This document shows, piece after piece, positions 8,084 to 14,374 of a stretch of 17,636 nucleotides of DNA; within the stretch, counting starts at the first letter, position 1; every line of letters begins with the position of its first letter. Under the pieces are notes generated by a model. It saw only the letters and a program-made list of their open reading frames with translations. It did not search any database and was not told where the DNA came from. Source of the stretch: CAWFLT01 sp963816795 (lineage in GTDB: Bacteria > Acidobacteriota > Vicinamibacteria > Vicinamibacterales > SCN-69-37); the NCBI GenBank assembly GCA_963816795.1, contig CAWFLT010000020.1, forward strand, positions 1 to 17,636, given 5' to 3'. The position numbers were made by a program, and so were the translations under genes.

Positions 8084-8199
8084 TCGTCTGGCTCCGATTT
8101 CGGCAGTGATGGAGGCCGTAGTGTACCTGAGCGCGATCCCCGACGCGGAGGGCGTCAGACAGGAGCGAACGGTTGTAGACTTCCCGGCACAGGATGACC
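8084..8199. promoter_or_regulatory. Divergent intergenic promoter region
   Basis: This gap of 116 bp separates two divergent genes and should hold both promoters. On the minus strand, TACACT (complement of 8119-8124) is a possible -10 for the PepSY gene, with a Shine-Dalgarno GGAG just before the start. On the plus strand, AGGA at 8191-8194 serves the ATG at 8200. I see no clear operator palindrome. Confidence 0.4.
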
Positions 8200-9387
8200 A
8201 TGAGGGCATTTACTATTGGTAGTCGTAGTCTGCGGATGACCGCGCGCACCGCGGCCGTGGCGCTGCTGGCGCTGCCAGTGCTGATGGCCGCGCAGCAGGG
8301 CGGCACTAATCCTGACGGGTCGCTGCGGCCGTCGGCGCCCGTGACGCGATTGTTCACGCAAGACGCGTATACCGAATACGCGTTACTCGAGCCGGGGAGC
8401 GAGTCGTTCCGGATTCGTTTCCTGCCGGAAGAAACGCGCGTCGGCGCAACTGAGCTCGTGAACGCGACTCGCGGCGGCAGCGAGGGATCAGGCATCGAAG
8501 TCTACGATCCGCGCACCGGCAAGCCGCTCGAGTTCACCTACGCGCAGCAGGGGAACGACCCGGAAAGCCACGCGATACGCGCAAAGCTCCCGCGGCCGGT
8601 GCCAGAAGGAGGCACTGGGCGCGTCCTGATCTACAAGACCTACAAAGACCCGCGCACCTACATGATGAACGGCGAGAACGTCGTCTGGGTGCGAAGCCTG
8701 AGCGGCTACCGACTGGGTGTCGTGCTGCCAAAGGGCTTCGCGTTCCTCTCGTCGAACGTCGCGGCGCAGCTGTCGACGACGGCGGACGGACGGCTGAAGC
8801 TCGCATTCGCCAACCCGAGCGGCCAGAGCAATCCGGTGACGATCCATGCGCGCAAGACGACGGCCGCGCTGCCGGCGACGCCGTTTACCGACATGTTCTT
8901 CGACGACATCCGGACGCTCTACGATCTCGGCGCGCCGGACACCGGCACGATGCAGATCGAGCAGATCTACAGCGACGGCCGTAAAGGCGAACGAGCGCGC
9001 CTCGATTCGCTCGGCTACCTGGCGCTTCAGGATCTGGCCGTCGTGGACCTGGACACGGCGCAGCCGTTGAATGTGGTCAAGGACGGCGCCGCCAGTTACG
9101 TGCCGCTCGAGGTGCCGATCACCGACGATCGGCAGAGCGCGCATCTGAAGATCACCGGCGCGATCAAGGACAGCAGTTATCGCCTCGCCAACGGTGAACT
9201 GATCTTCGAACGCAGGCTGCACGGACTGCGCAATACGGTGCTCCTGCCCGAAGGCTGGGACGTCACCGCCGTCTCGCAATCGGGGACGGTCGGCATGTAT
9301 CAGGGACGTCGCGCGTTCGTCGCGCTCATCAATCTCAACGGCGAGAATCAGTACACGGTGACGATCCGGGCGCGAAAGCGCCAATAG
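8200..9387 (+). CDS. Exported protein of unknown function
   Basis: About 395 residues beginning with a signal peptide (basic start, then TAAVALLALPVLMAAQ, cleavage near AAQQ). The mature part is rich in predicted beta strands and has no cysteines or membrane segments. Recognisable stretches are DAYTEYALLEPGSESFRIRF, VYDPRTGKPLEF, a central VVWVRSLSGYRLGVVLPKGF, and a closing RRAFVALINLNGENQYTVTIRARK. I do not recognise the family. The alternation suggests several beta-sandwich domains, as in adhesin- or peptidase-accessory-like modules, but this is only a structural guess. ATG 8200 has AGGA 5 nt upstream. ATG 8194 and ATG 8236 are alternatives, the last giving the shortest signal peptide. The gene ends 20 nt before the creatininase-like gene, so the two probably form an operon and share a location outside the cytoplasm. 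Confidence 0.8.
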   Translation: MRAFTIGSRSLRMTARTAAVALLALPVLMAAQQGGTNPDGSLRPSAPVTRLFTQDAYTEYALLEPGSESFRIRFLPEETRVGATELVNATRGGSEGSGIEVYDPRTGKPLEFTYAQQGNDPESHAIRAKLPRPVPEGGTGRVLIYKTYKDPRTYMMNGENVVWVRSLSGYRLGVVLPKGFAFLSSNVAAQLSTTADGRLKLAFANPSGQSNPVTIHARKTTAALPATPFTDMFFDDIRTLYDLGAPDTGTMQIEQIYSDGRKGERARLDSLGYLALQDLAVVDLDTAQPLNVVKDGAASYVPLEVPITDDRQSAHLKITGAIKDSSYRLANGELIFERRLHGLRNTVLLPEGWDVTAVSQSGTVGMYQGRRAFVALINLNGENQYTVTIRARKRQ

Positions 9388-9407
9388 GCGCGAGAGCAGG
9401 AGTGGAT

Positions 9408-10403
9408 ATGAAGCGAGTCAGCATTCTTCTCAGTGCGTTGGCCGTGGTGACGGCCGTGGTCGCGGCCGAACGGCAGCAGCCGCAAACGCAGGGGCAGACC
9501 CAACAGGGGCAGGCACAGGTGCAAGGCGGGCAGCAGGCGGGTCAGCCGCCGGCCGGTCAGCGCCAGGGCGGTCGTGGCCAGGCCGATCCGCGTACCGCCG
9601 GTGGTGGTCAGTGCAGCGCCAATCCGTACAACTGCATCGATACGCCGAATCCGATCCCGACGCCCGACACGGTCTTCATCGAGGAGATGACGTGGATGGA
9701 CGTCCGCGACGCGATGAAGGCCGGCAAGACGACGATGATCATCACGACCGGCGGCATCGAGCCGAACGGTCCGTGGCTGGCGCTCGGCAAGCACAATTAC
9801 GTGCTCCGCGCCAACTGCAACGCCATCGCACGTAAGCTCGGCAACGCCCTGTGCGCGCCGAACATCCCGTTCGTTCCCGAAGGTTCCATCGAACCGAAGA
9901 GCGGGCACATGACGACGGTCGGCACCATCAGCCTGCAGCAGGCGACGTTCGAGGCGCTCCTCACCGACATCGTTCACAGCATGAAGATGCACGGCTTCGA
10001 GAACATCATGCTGATCGGGGACAGCGGCGGGAACACGAAGGGGATGGGGAACGTCGCCCAGAAGCTCAACGCGCAGTGGGGCGGCTCGCCGGTCGTCGCA
10101 CACATTCCAGAGCACTACATGTACAACACGGTCAGCGCGCTGCTCCGGGAGATGGGCGTGACCAAGGAAGGGATGCCCGACGACGGCCTGCACGACGATC
10201 CGGGTATCACGATGAACATGATGGTGACCGACCCGAATTCCGTGCGCGTGGATCAGCGCATCAAGATTGGCAAGGCCACCATCAACGGCGTCTCGATCGC
10301 CGACAAGGCGAAGGCGATCGAGATCGGCAAGAAAATCGTCGAGATGCGGGCCACCAACACGGCGGCCGCGATCAAGAAGGCGATCGAGAACAAAGGCAAG
10401 TAG
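9408..10403 (+). CDS. Exported creatininase-family protein, altered metal site
   Basis: A 331-residue protein. Residues 1-21 are a signal peptide (MKRVSILLSALAVVTAVVAA), followed by a 40-residue Gln/Gly-rich linker and then a creatininase fold. Family landmarks are MTWMDVRDAMKAG, TTGGIEPNGPWLALGKHN, FVPEGSIEPKSGHMTTVGTISL and IGDSGGN. Classical creatininase binds two metals through Glu34, His36, Asp45 and His120. Here Glu118 is kept, but the other positions read Asn120, His129 and Ser206, so the classical site is rewired. I recall similar TGGIEQNGP/GKHN sequences in other Acidobacteriota, which suggests a subfamily rather than a broken enzyme. The substrate is unknown, probably an amide or cyclic amide. 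ATG 9408 is preferred over GTG 9402 because AGGAG (9398-9402) then lies 5 nt upstream. It follows the exported protein by 20 nt. Confidence 0.88.
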   Translation: MKRVSILLSALAVVTAVVAAERQQPQTQGQTQQGQAQVQGGQQAGQPPAGQRQGGRGQADPRTAGGGQCSANPYNCIDTPNPIPTPDTVFIEEMTWMDVRDAMKAGKTTMIITTGGIEPNGPWLALGKHNYVLRANCNAIARKLGNALCAPNIPFVPEGSIEPKSGHMTTVGTISLQQATFEALLTDIVHSMKMHGFENIMLIGDSGGNTKGMGNVAQKLNAQWGGSPVVAHIPEHYMYNTVSALLREMGVTKEGMPDDGLHDDPGITMNMMVTDPNSVRVDQRIKIGKATINGVSIADKAKAIEIGKKIVEMRATNTAAAIKKAIENKGK

Positions 10404-10416
10404 GCCTGCGGCCTAC
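10400..10416. terminator. Short palindrome spanning two stop codons
   Basis: GTAGGCC-TGC-GGCCTAC is a perfect 7-bp inverted repeat. Its left arm contains the TAG stop of the creatininase-like gene (10401-10403), and its right arm contains the reverse-strand TAG stop of the convergent gene (10413-10415). It could act as a compact bidirectional terminator, but there is no U-run. Confidence 0.5.
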
Positions 10417-10835
10417 TCGCCCTTCTTCTCCTGTAGTTTGAACGTGAACGTCGCCGCCAGCGGCTGCGACGTGCACGCCCCAAGGATCGTCGCCGTGCCG
10501 GAGATCGCCTTGTGATCGGCCGGCACGGTGCCGGTCCCTTTCACTGTCCCGCTGCAATTCTGCTCCGCGATCGAGTACGGGTACTCGAACGTCCACGTCC
10601 CGCCCTTGATCGTTCCCGACAGCGTGCCCTCGACTGCCGTCGGCTGAGTCAGGTTCATCTTCCCGGTGACCACGCCCTTCGCGTCGACGACGAACGTCGT
10701 CGTGCCCGTGTACGCCTGCGTGCCGTTCTCGGTGGTCACCGAGAACGTCGCGTCGTACACCGGCGCCGGCGCGGCGCTCTGTTGAACCCACCCGGCCGCC
10801 ACGATGGCGCCGGCCAGAACCCACGTATGAACCAT
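10413..10835 (-). CDS. Small exported protein of unknown function
   Basis: A 140-residue protein with a signal peptide (MVHTWVLAGAIVAAGWVQQSAA). The mature part is Thr/Gly-rich and strand-forming, with repeating TxxGTxxG turns such as TENGTQAYTGTTTF, VEGTLSGTIKGGTWTF and CSGTVKGTGTV. It ends in a charged EKKGE tail. Two cysteines (in EQNCSGT and LGACTSQ) could form one disulphide after export. A lipocalin-like or small beta-barrel fold is plausible, but I recognise no family. ATG 10835 has a very strong ribosome site, GGGGAGG, 5 nt upstream (complement of 10841-10847). It converges on the creatininase-like gene with only 9 nt between stops and is divergent from the ICMT-like pair. Confidence 0.8.
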   Translation of the reverse strand: MVHTWVLAGAIVAAGWVQQSAAPAPVYDATFSVTTENGTQAYTGTTTFVVDAKGVVTGKMNLTQPTAVEGTLSGTIKGGTWTFEYPYSIAEQNCSGTVKGTGTVPADHKAISGTATILGACTSQPLAATFTFKLQEKKGE

Positions 10836-10995
10836 GTCGGCCTCCCCTGATGACTTTGTCTCAAGCGCGCCCGCAGGCGCAACGGCCCCCTGCAGCCGTT
10901 CTCACATTGGTGGAGCGATGTGCCAACCACTTTAGACGGCCGGCCGCGAACGCCAGTTGCCGAAAACCACTGGACTCTTAGAGAATGGGAGCACG

Positions 10996-11511
10996 ATGCG
11001 AATCGGGCCGCACCTGCTTCCGTACGCGGTGTCCCGCCGGGCTCACGGACCGGGCACGCCGTTTCCGCCGACGTTCCTGTTCATTCTTGGCTTTTTGATC
11101 TCGATGTGGATCGACTGGCAGCACCGGTGGCCGATCGACGCCGGTCCCGACGACCATGCGGTCGCGCGCGCCGTCATCGGTGTCGCGTGCCTCGGTCTCG
11201 GCGCGGCCGTGGTCTGGTGGGGGTTGGCGGTGCTCGCCCGCGTGCAGACAGGCATTCTGCTGCAGCAACCGGCCAGACGCCTGGTCACTGCCGGTCCGTA
11301 CCAATGGACGCGCAACCCGCAGTACGTCGGGTTCGTCGCCTGCTACTTCGGCGCCGCGGTCCTCGCCAATACACTGTGGCCAGTCGTCCTCCTGCCCGGG
11401 GTGATCGCCCTGCTCGTCACGGTCGTCATCGCGCGCGAGGAACGATATCTGCAGGGCGTCTTCGGGACCGACTATCGTGATTACTGCCGGCGCGTGAATC
11501 GGTGGCTGTAG
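10996..11511 (+). CDS. ICMT-like membrane methyltransferase, copy 1
   Basis: A 171-residue integral membrane protein of the isoprenylcysteine carboxyl methyltransferase-like family. It has four to five predicted helices (PTFLFILGFLISMWI; VIGVACLGLGAAVVWWGLAVL; VGFVACYFGAAVLA; LWPVVLLPGVIALLVTVVI). The family signature is present: RLVTAGPYQWTRNPQYVGF for cofactor binding, then AREERYLQGVFGTDYRDYCRRVNRWL at the C-terminus. Bacterial members probably methylate lipids or small molecules, and the real substrate is unknown. ATG 10996 is chosen because GGGAG (10987-10991) precedes it by 4 nt. The in-frame ATG 10957 has no ribosome site. The stop is followed at once by a hairpin and then by a second copy of the same family. 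Confidence 0.86.
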   Translation: MRIGPHLLPYAVSRRAHGPGTPFPPTFLFILGFLISMWIDWQHRWPIDAGPDDHAVARAVIGVACLGLGAAVVWWGLAVLARVQTGILLQQPARRLVTAGPYQWTRNPQYVGFVACYFGAAVLANTLWPVVLLPGVIALLVTVVIAREERYLQGVFGTDYRDYCRRVNRWL

Positions 11512-11531
11512 CAGGCGGCTGACGCCGCCTG
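11512..11531. other. Hairpin between the ICMT-like genes
   Basis: CAGGCGGC-TGAC-GCCGCCTG is a perfect 8-bp stem with a 4-nt loop directly after the stop of copy 1. There is no U-run, so it may act as an mRNA 3'-end stabiliser or attenuator rather than an intrinsic terminator. The following bases (11531-11562) contain loosely repeated AGAAG(C/T)C-type purine units. Confidence 0.6.
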
Positions 11532-11554
11532 AAGCCAGAAGTGAGAAGCCAAGA

Positions 11555-12025
11555 GTGGGAAGTCCAGCCGGGCCTGCGATTCGCGTTCCGCCGCCGGTCG
11601 TCTTTGCCGGCGGCTGGGTCGCCGGCTGGTATCTCGACCGCATGCTCGAGTTCGAGATCGACGGCGCCGGCGCCAGCGTCGTGCAGTTGGCGATCGGGAT
11701 AGCGGTCATCGCCGCCGGGCTTGCGTTACTCGTGTGGGGATTCAGGACGCTCGTCGAGGCGCGCACGACGGTGAGACCGGACCGCGCCTCGACCACCCTC
11801 GTCACGAACGGTCCGTTTCGAAGGACCCGCAACCCGATCTACCTGGGCTTGACGGTGCTCTACGTCGGCGCGGCCATCGTGACCAACCACGCCTGGCCGA
11901 TCGTACTCCTGCCGATCGTGCTGGTTGTCTTGACGACCGCCGTCGTGCATCGTGAGGAAGCGTATCTCCACCAGACGTTTCCAGAGTACGAGGTCTATGC
12001 GCGCCGCGTCCGCCGTTGGATGTAG
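11555..12025 (+). CDS. ICMT-like membrane methyltransferase, copy 2
   Basis: A 156-residue paralogue of the preceding gene. It shows the same plan: an N-terminal helix (VVFAGGWVAGWYLD), a second helix (VVQLAIGIAVIAAGLALLVWG), then TTLVTNGPFRRTRNPIYLGL, a third and fourth helix (VLYVGAAIVTNHAWPIVLLPIVLVVLTTAVV), and the C-terminal signature HREEAYLHQTFPEYEVYARRVRRWM. The signature residues of the cofactor-binding region (RNPxYxG and EExYL...YxxRVxRW) are all present, so it should be active. The start is GTG 11555 with only a weak purine-rich leader. No better start precedes the first helix. Lying 43 nt after copy 1, it probably arose by tandem duplication followed by divergence, and the pair is likely cotranscribed. 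Confidence 0.85.
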   Translation: MGSPAGPAIRVPPPVVFAGGWVAGWYLDRMLEFEIDGAGASVVQLAIGIAVIAAGLALLVWGFRTLVEARTTVRPDRASTTLVTNGPFRRTRNPIYLGLTVLYVGAAIVTNHAWPIVLLPIVLVVLTTAVVHREEAYLHQTFPEYEVYARRVRRWM

Positions 12026-12136
12026 CGCCTCGTCCTGTTTTGCCGGCGCCAGGCGGTAGGCAAAAGAGCCGGCGGGCAGTCTTTTTCGCGAGAGAAAAAA
12101 CGGCCAGGCGCTGGCTGGGACAGAATATGTCGTCGT
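12026..12136. promoter_or_regulatory. Structured leader before the PilT-type gene
   Basis: These 111 bp are full of inverted repeats: TTTTGCC/GGCAAAA (12038-12044 with 12059-12065), TTTTTC/GAAAAA (12082-12087 with 12094-12099) and GCCAG/CTGGC (12103-12107 with 12111-12115). The first could be a terminator for the methyltransferase pair, and the rest could form a leader for the ATPase gene. I looked for the c-di-GMP riboswitch core and did not find it. No clear promoter hexamers were found. Confidence 0.4.
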
Positions 12137-13273
12137 ATGACCGACCCCATCGACGATCTCGACCGCCTGGTGTCCGAGCTCGAGGCCGCACGCCCCGACG
12201 GCAACACCGGCGCGGCTGGCCAGCTCGAGGGCTGGCTCCGGCTCGTCGCGGAGCGGGGCGCGAGCGATCTCCTGCTGCTCGCCGGCGAAGCGCCAGCACT
12301 GCGGATCGACGGCCGCGTCGTCCGGACGGAGGGTGCGCCACTGGACGGCCAGGACATCGAGGACATGGTGCTGCTCGACCTGCCGCCACATGCGCAGCGG
12401 GCGTTCCGCGAGCACGGGATCGCCGATGCCTCGCACCGGGTGGCTGGCGTCGGCCGGTTCCGGATCAACCTGCATCGGGAACGTGGTCGTGCCGCCGCCG
12501 CAGTTCGGATGCTGCCACGGAAGGTGCCGACGCTTGCCAGCCTCAATCTGCCAGCCGGGACGGAGCTGCTCACGAAGCTGTCGCGCGGGCTCGTGCTGGT
12601 CGGCGGCGCGACCGGTTCGGGCAAGACCACGACACTCGCGGCGATCGTGGATGAAATCAACCGGCGCGATCCGAAGCACATCATCACGATCGAGGACCCG
12701 ATCGAGTACGAGCACACGAATCAACGGAGCGTCGTGCAGCAGGTCGAGATCGGCATCGATGCTCCCGACTTTCCAGCCGCGCTCCGATCTGCGCTGCGAC
12801 AGGCGCCGGACGTCATCGTCGTCGGCGAGATGCGCGATCCGGAGACAATGAAGATCGCGCTGGCGGCGGGCGAGACCGGGCACCTGGTGCTGTCGACCCT
12901 GCATACGACAGATGTGCCGTCGACCATTGCGCGAATGACCGATTCGTTTCCGGCCGAGCGCCAGCCAACGATTCGCCAGGAAATCGCCGCTGCACTGTCA
13001 GCGGTGTTCGTGCAGATGCTGCTCCCCAAGATCGGCAGCGGCCGGATTCCTGCGGCGGAGCTCCTCGTTGTGCAGTACGGCGCCCGGCAGCACATCCGCC
13101 GCAATGCCCTCCATCATCTTCACCAGGAGATCACCATCACCCGCAAGCAGGGATCGTTCACTCTCGAAGAAGGGCTCGCGCGGCAAGTGAGGGCGGGGCT
13201 GATCGAACGGGCCGAGGCGGCGCTGCGCGCCAACCACGCCGAGGATTTCGAGTTGGCGTTGTCTGCCATCTAG
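12137..13273 (+). CDS. PilT-type twitching/retraction ATPase
   Basis: A 378-residue hexameric secretion-type ATPase of the PilT/PilU family, which depolymerises type IV pili at the inner membrane. The N-terminal PAS-like domain has the ASDLLLLAGEAPALRIDGRV signature. The C-terminal RecA-like core has Walker A GGATGSGKTTT (Lys163), the Asp box IITIEDPIEYEH, Walker B DVIVVGEMRDPET, and the His box GHLVLSTLHTTDVPSTIARM, followed by FPAERQPTIRQEIA. The C-terminus (QGSFTLEEGLARQVRAGLI) corresponds to the helical tail of PilT. Length and motif order are normal for the family. No other pilus gene is nearby, so it is an orphan. PilU-like function is possible, but it lacks obvious extra residues. Start ATG 12137 is preceded by a structured leader rather than a classical ribosome site. 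Confidence 0.93.
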   Translation: MTDPIDDLDRLVSELEAARPDGNTGAAGQLEGWLRLVAERGASDLLLLAGEAPALRIDGRVVRTEGAPLDGQDIEDMVLLDLPPHAQRAFREHGIADASHRVAGVGRFRINLHRERGRAAAAVRMLPRKVPTLASLNLPAGTELLTKLSRGLVLVGGATGSGKTTTLAAIVDEINRRDPKHIITIEDPIEYEHTNQRSVVQQVEIGIDAPDFPAALRSALRQAPDVIVVGEMRDPETMKIALAAGETGHLVLSTLHTTDVPSTIARMTDSFPAERQPTIRQEIAAALSAVFVQMLLPKIGSGRIPAAELLVVQYGARQHIRRNALHHLHQEITITRKQGSFTLEEGLARQVRAGLIERAEAALRANHAEDFELALSAI

Positions 13274-13289
13274 GCGCTGGGAGCCGGTT

Positions 13290-14374
13290 CTGAAGCGAGT
13301 CGTTCTCTGTGTGATCATCCTCGCGGCCGAGTTCGCTGTGCTCGAAGCCGGCCTGCGAATCCACGGCGGTATGGACGCCGCGCCAGCGTTCCAGTCCTTG
13401 TTCATGCAGGATCCCGCGGTCGGGCACCGGCTGCGGCCGAACGCGCGCGCCCGGTACACGACGGTCGAATTCAGCACCGACCTTGCGATCAACGCGCAGG
13501 GCGTGCGAGACGACGAACCGATTGGCCCCAAGGCGCGCGAACGAGCGGCGGGTCGTCGTGCTTGGCGACTCGCTGGTGCTGTCAGTGCAGGTGCCGCTCG
13601 CCGAGACGTTTGGCAAGCGGCTCGAAGCCCGGCTGAATGGCGCCGGCGACGGCAAGCGCTGGCGCGTGATCAACGGCGGGGTGCAAGGCTACGGTCCGGT
13701 GCAGGAATGGTTCTTCTACGACCGCATCGCCTCGACGTTTGCCGCCGACATCGTGCTCGTTGTCGCGTTCGTGGGCAACGATGCGATCGAGGCCGCACGA
13801 CACCGAGCACTGGCTGACGGCGGGCCAGCCGGTGGGCGGCACTGAGCCGGTGGTGAGCGGGTTGCGCCGCATCGTGCGGTCGAGCGTCGTGCTGCAATTA
13901 GTCCGCCGGCGCTGGGACCAACTGCGCGGCCGGCTCGCGACCGCCGCGCCGGAGCGGCCGCTCTCGAGCTATCTCGCGACGCCGCCGCCGGAAGTGGCGA
14001 AGGGGCTCGACGTGTCGCGTCAGGCGTTCGGTCGAATTGCCGATCGCGCGCAGGCCGCCGGCGCCCGTCCCGCCATCGTGCTGATGCCGGCGCGCTTTCA
14101 GACCGACGATGGCGACTACGGACGGCTGGCGGAGATCGTCCGGCAGTCGGGCGGCACGCTCGTGCGGGACGCGGCGACGGAGCGCTTCGCGGCGGCGCTC
14201 TCGCCGCTCGGCGTGCCGATCCTCGATCTGCTGCCGATCCTCGCGCGCCAGCCCGAGCGATCGGAACTGTTCTTCCAGCGAAACGTCCATCTGACGCCGC
14301 GAGGGCACGAGGTCGTCGCGAGCGCGCTCTTCGAGTTTCTCGAGACGAGCGGCCTGGCAGCGGCTGCTCGCTGA
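13290..14374 (+). pseudogene. SGNH/GDSL hydrolase-like protein, two frame breaks
   Basis: Reconstructs to 360 residues if one base is skipped near 13539 and another near 13795. An N-terminal signal anchor (KRVVLCVIILAAEFAVLEAGLRI) precedes a region ending in INAQGVRDDEP. The SGNH fold then begins: block I VVVLGDSLVLS (Ser codon 13570-13572), block II VINGGVQGYGP, block III VGND, and block V NVHLTPRGH (His codon 14288-14290). In many relatives the residue two before this His is Asp; here it is Asn. The family includes extracytoplasmic O-acetyltransferases that act with MBOAT partners on exopolysaccharide. I infer a CTG start at 13290, with GGGAG (13279-13283) 6 nt upstream; GTG 13311 is the alternative. 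Unbroken pieces as written are 13290-13817, about 13483-13845 and 13739-14374. Its TGA overlaps the MBOAT ATG. Confidence 0.85.

Noticed and set aside
12026..12136. c-di-GMP (GEMM) riboswitch before the PilT-type gene
   Set aside because: The position is tempting, but the conserved core and tetraloop-receptor sequences are not present.
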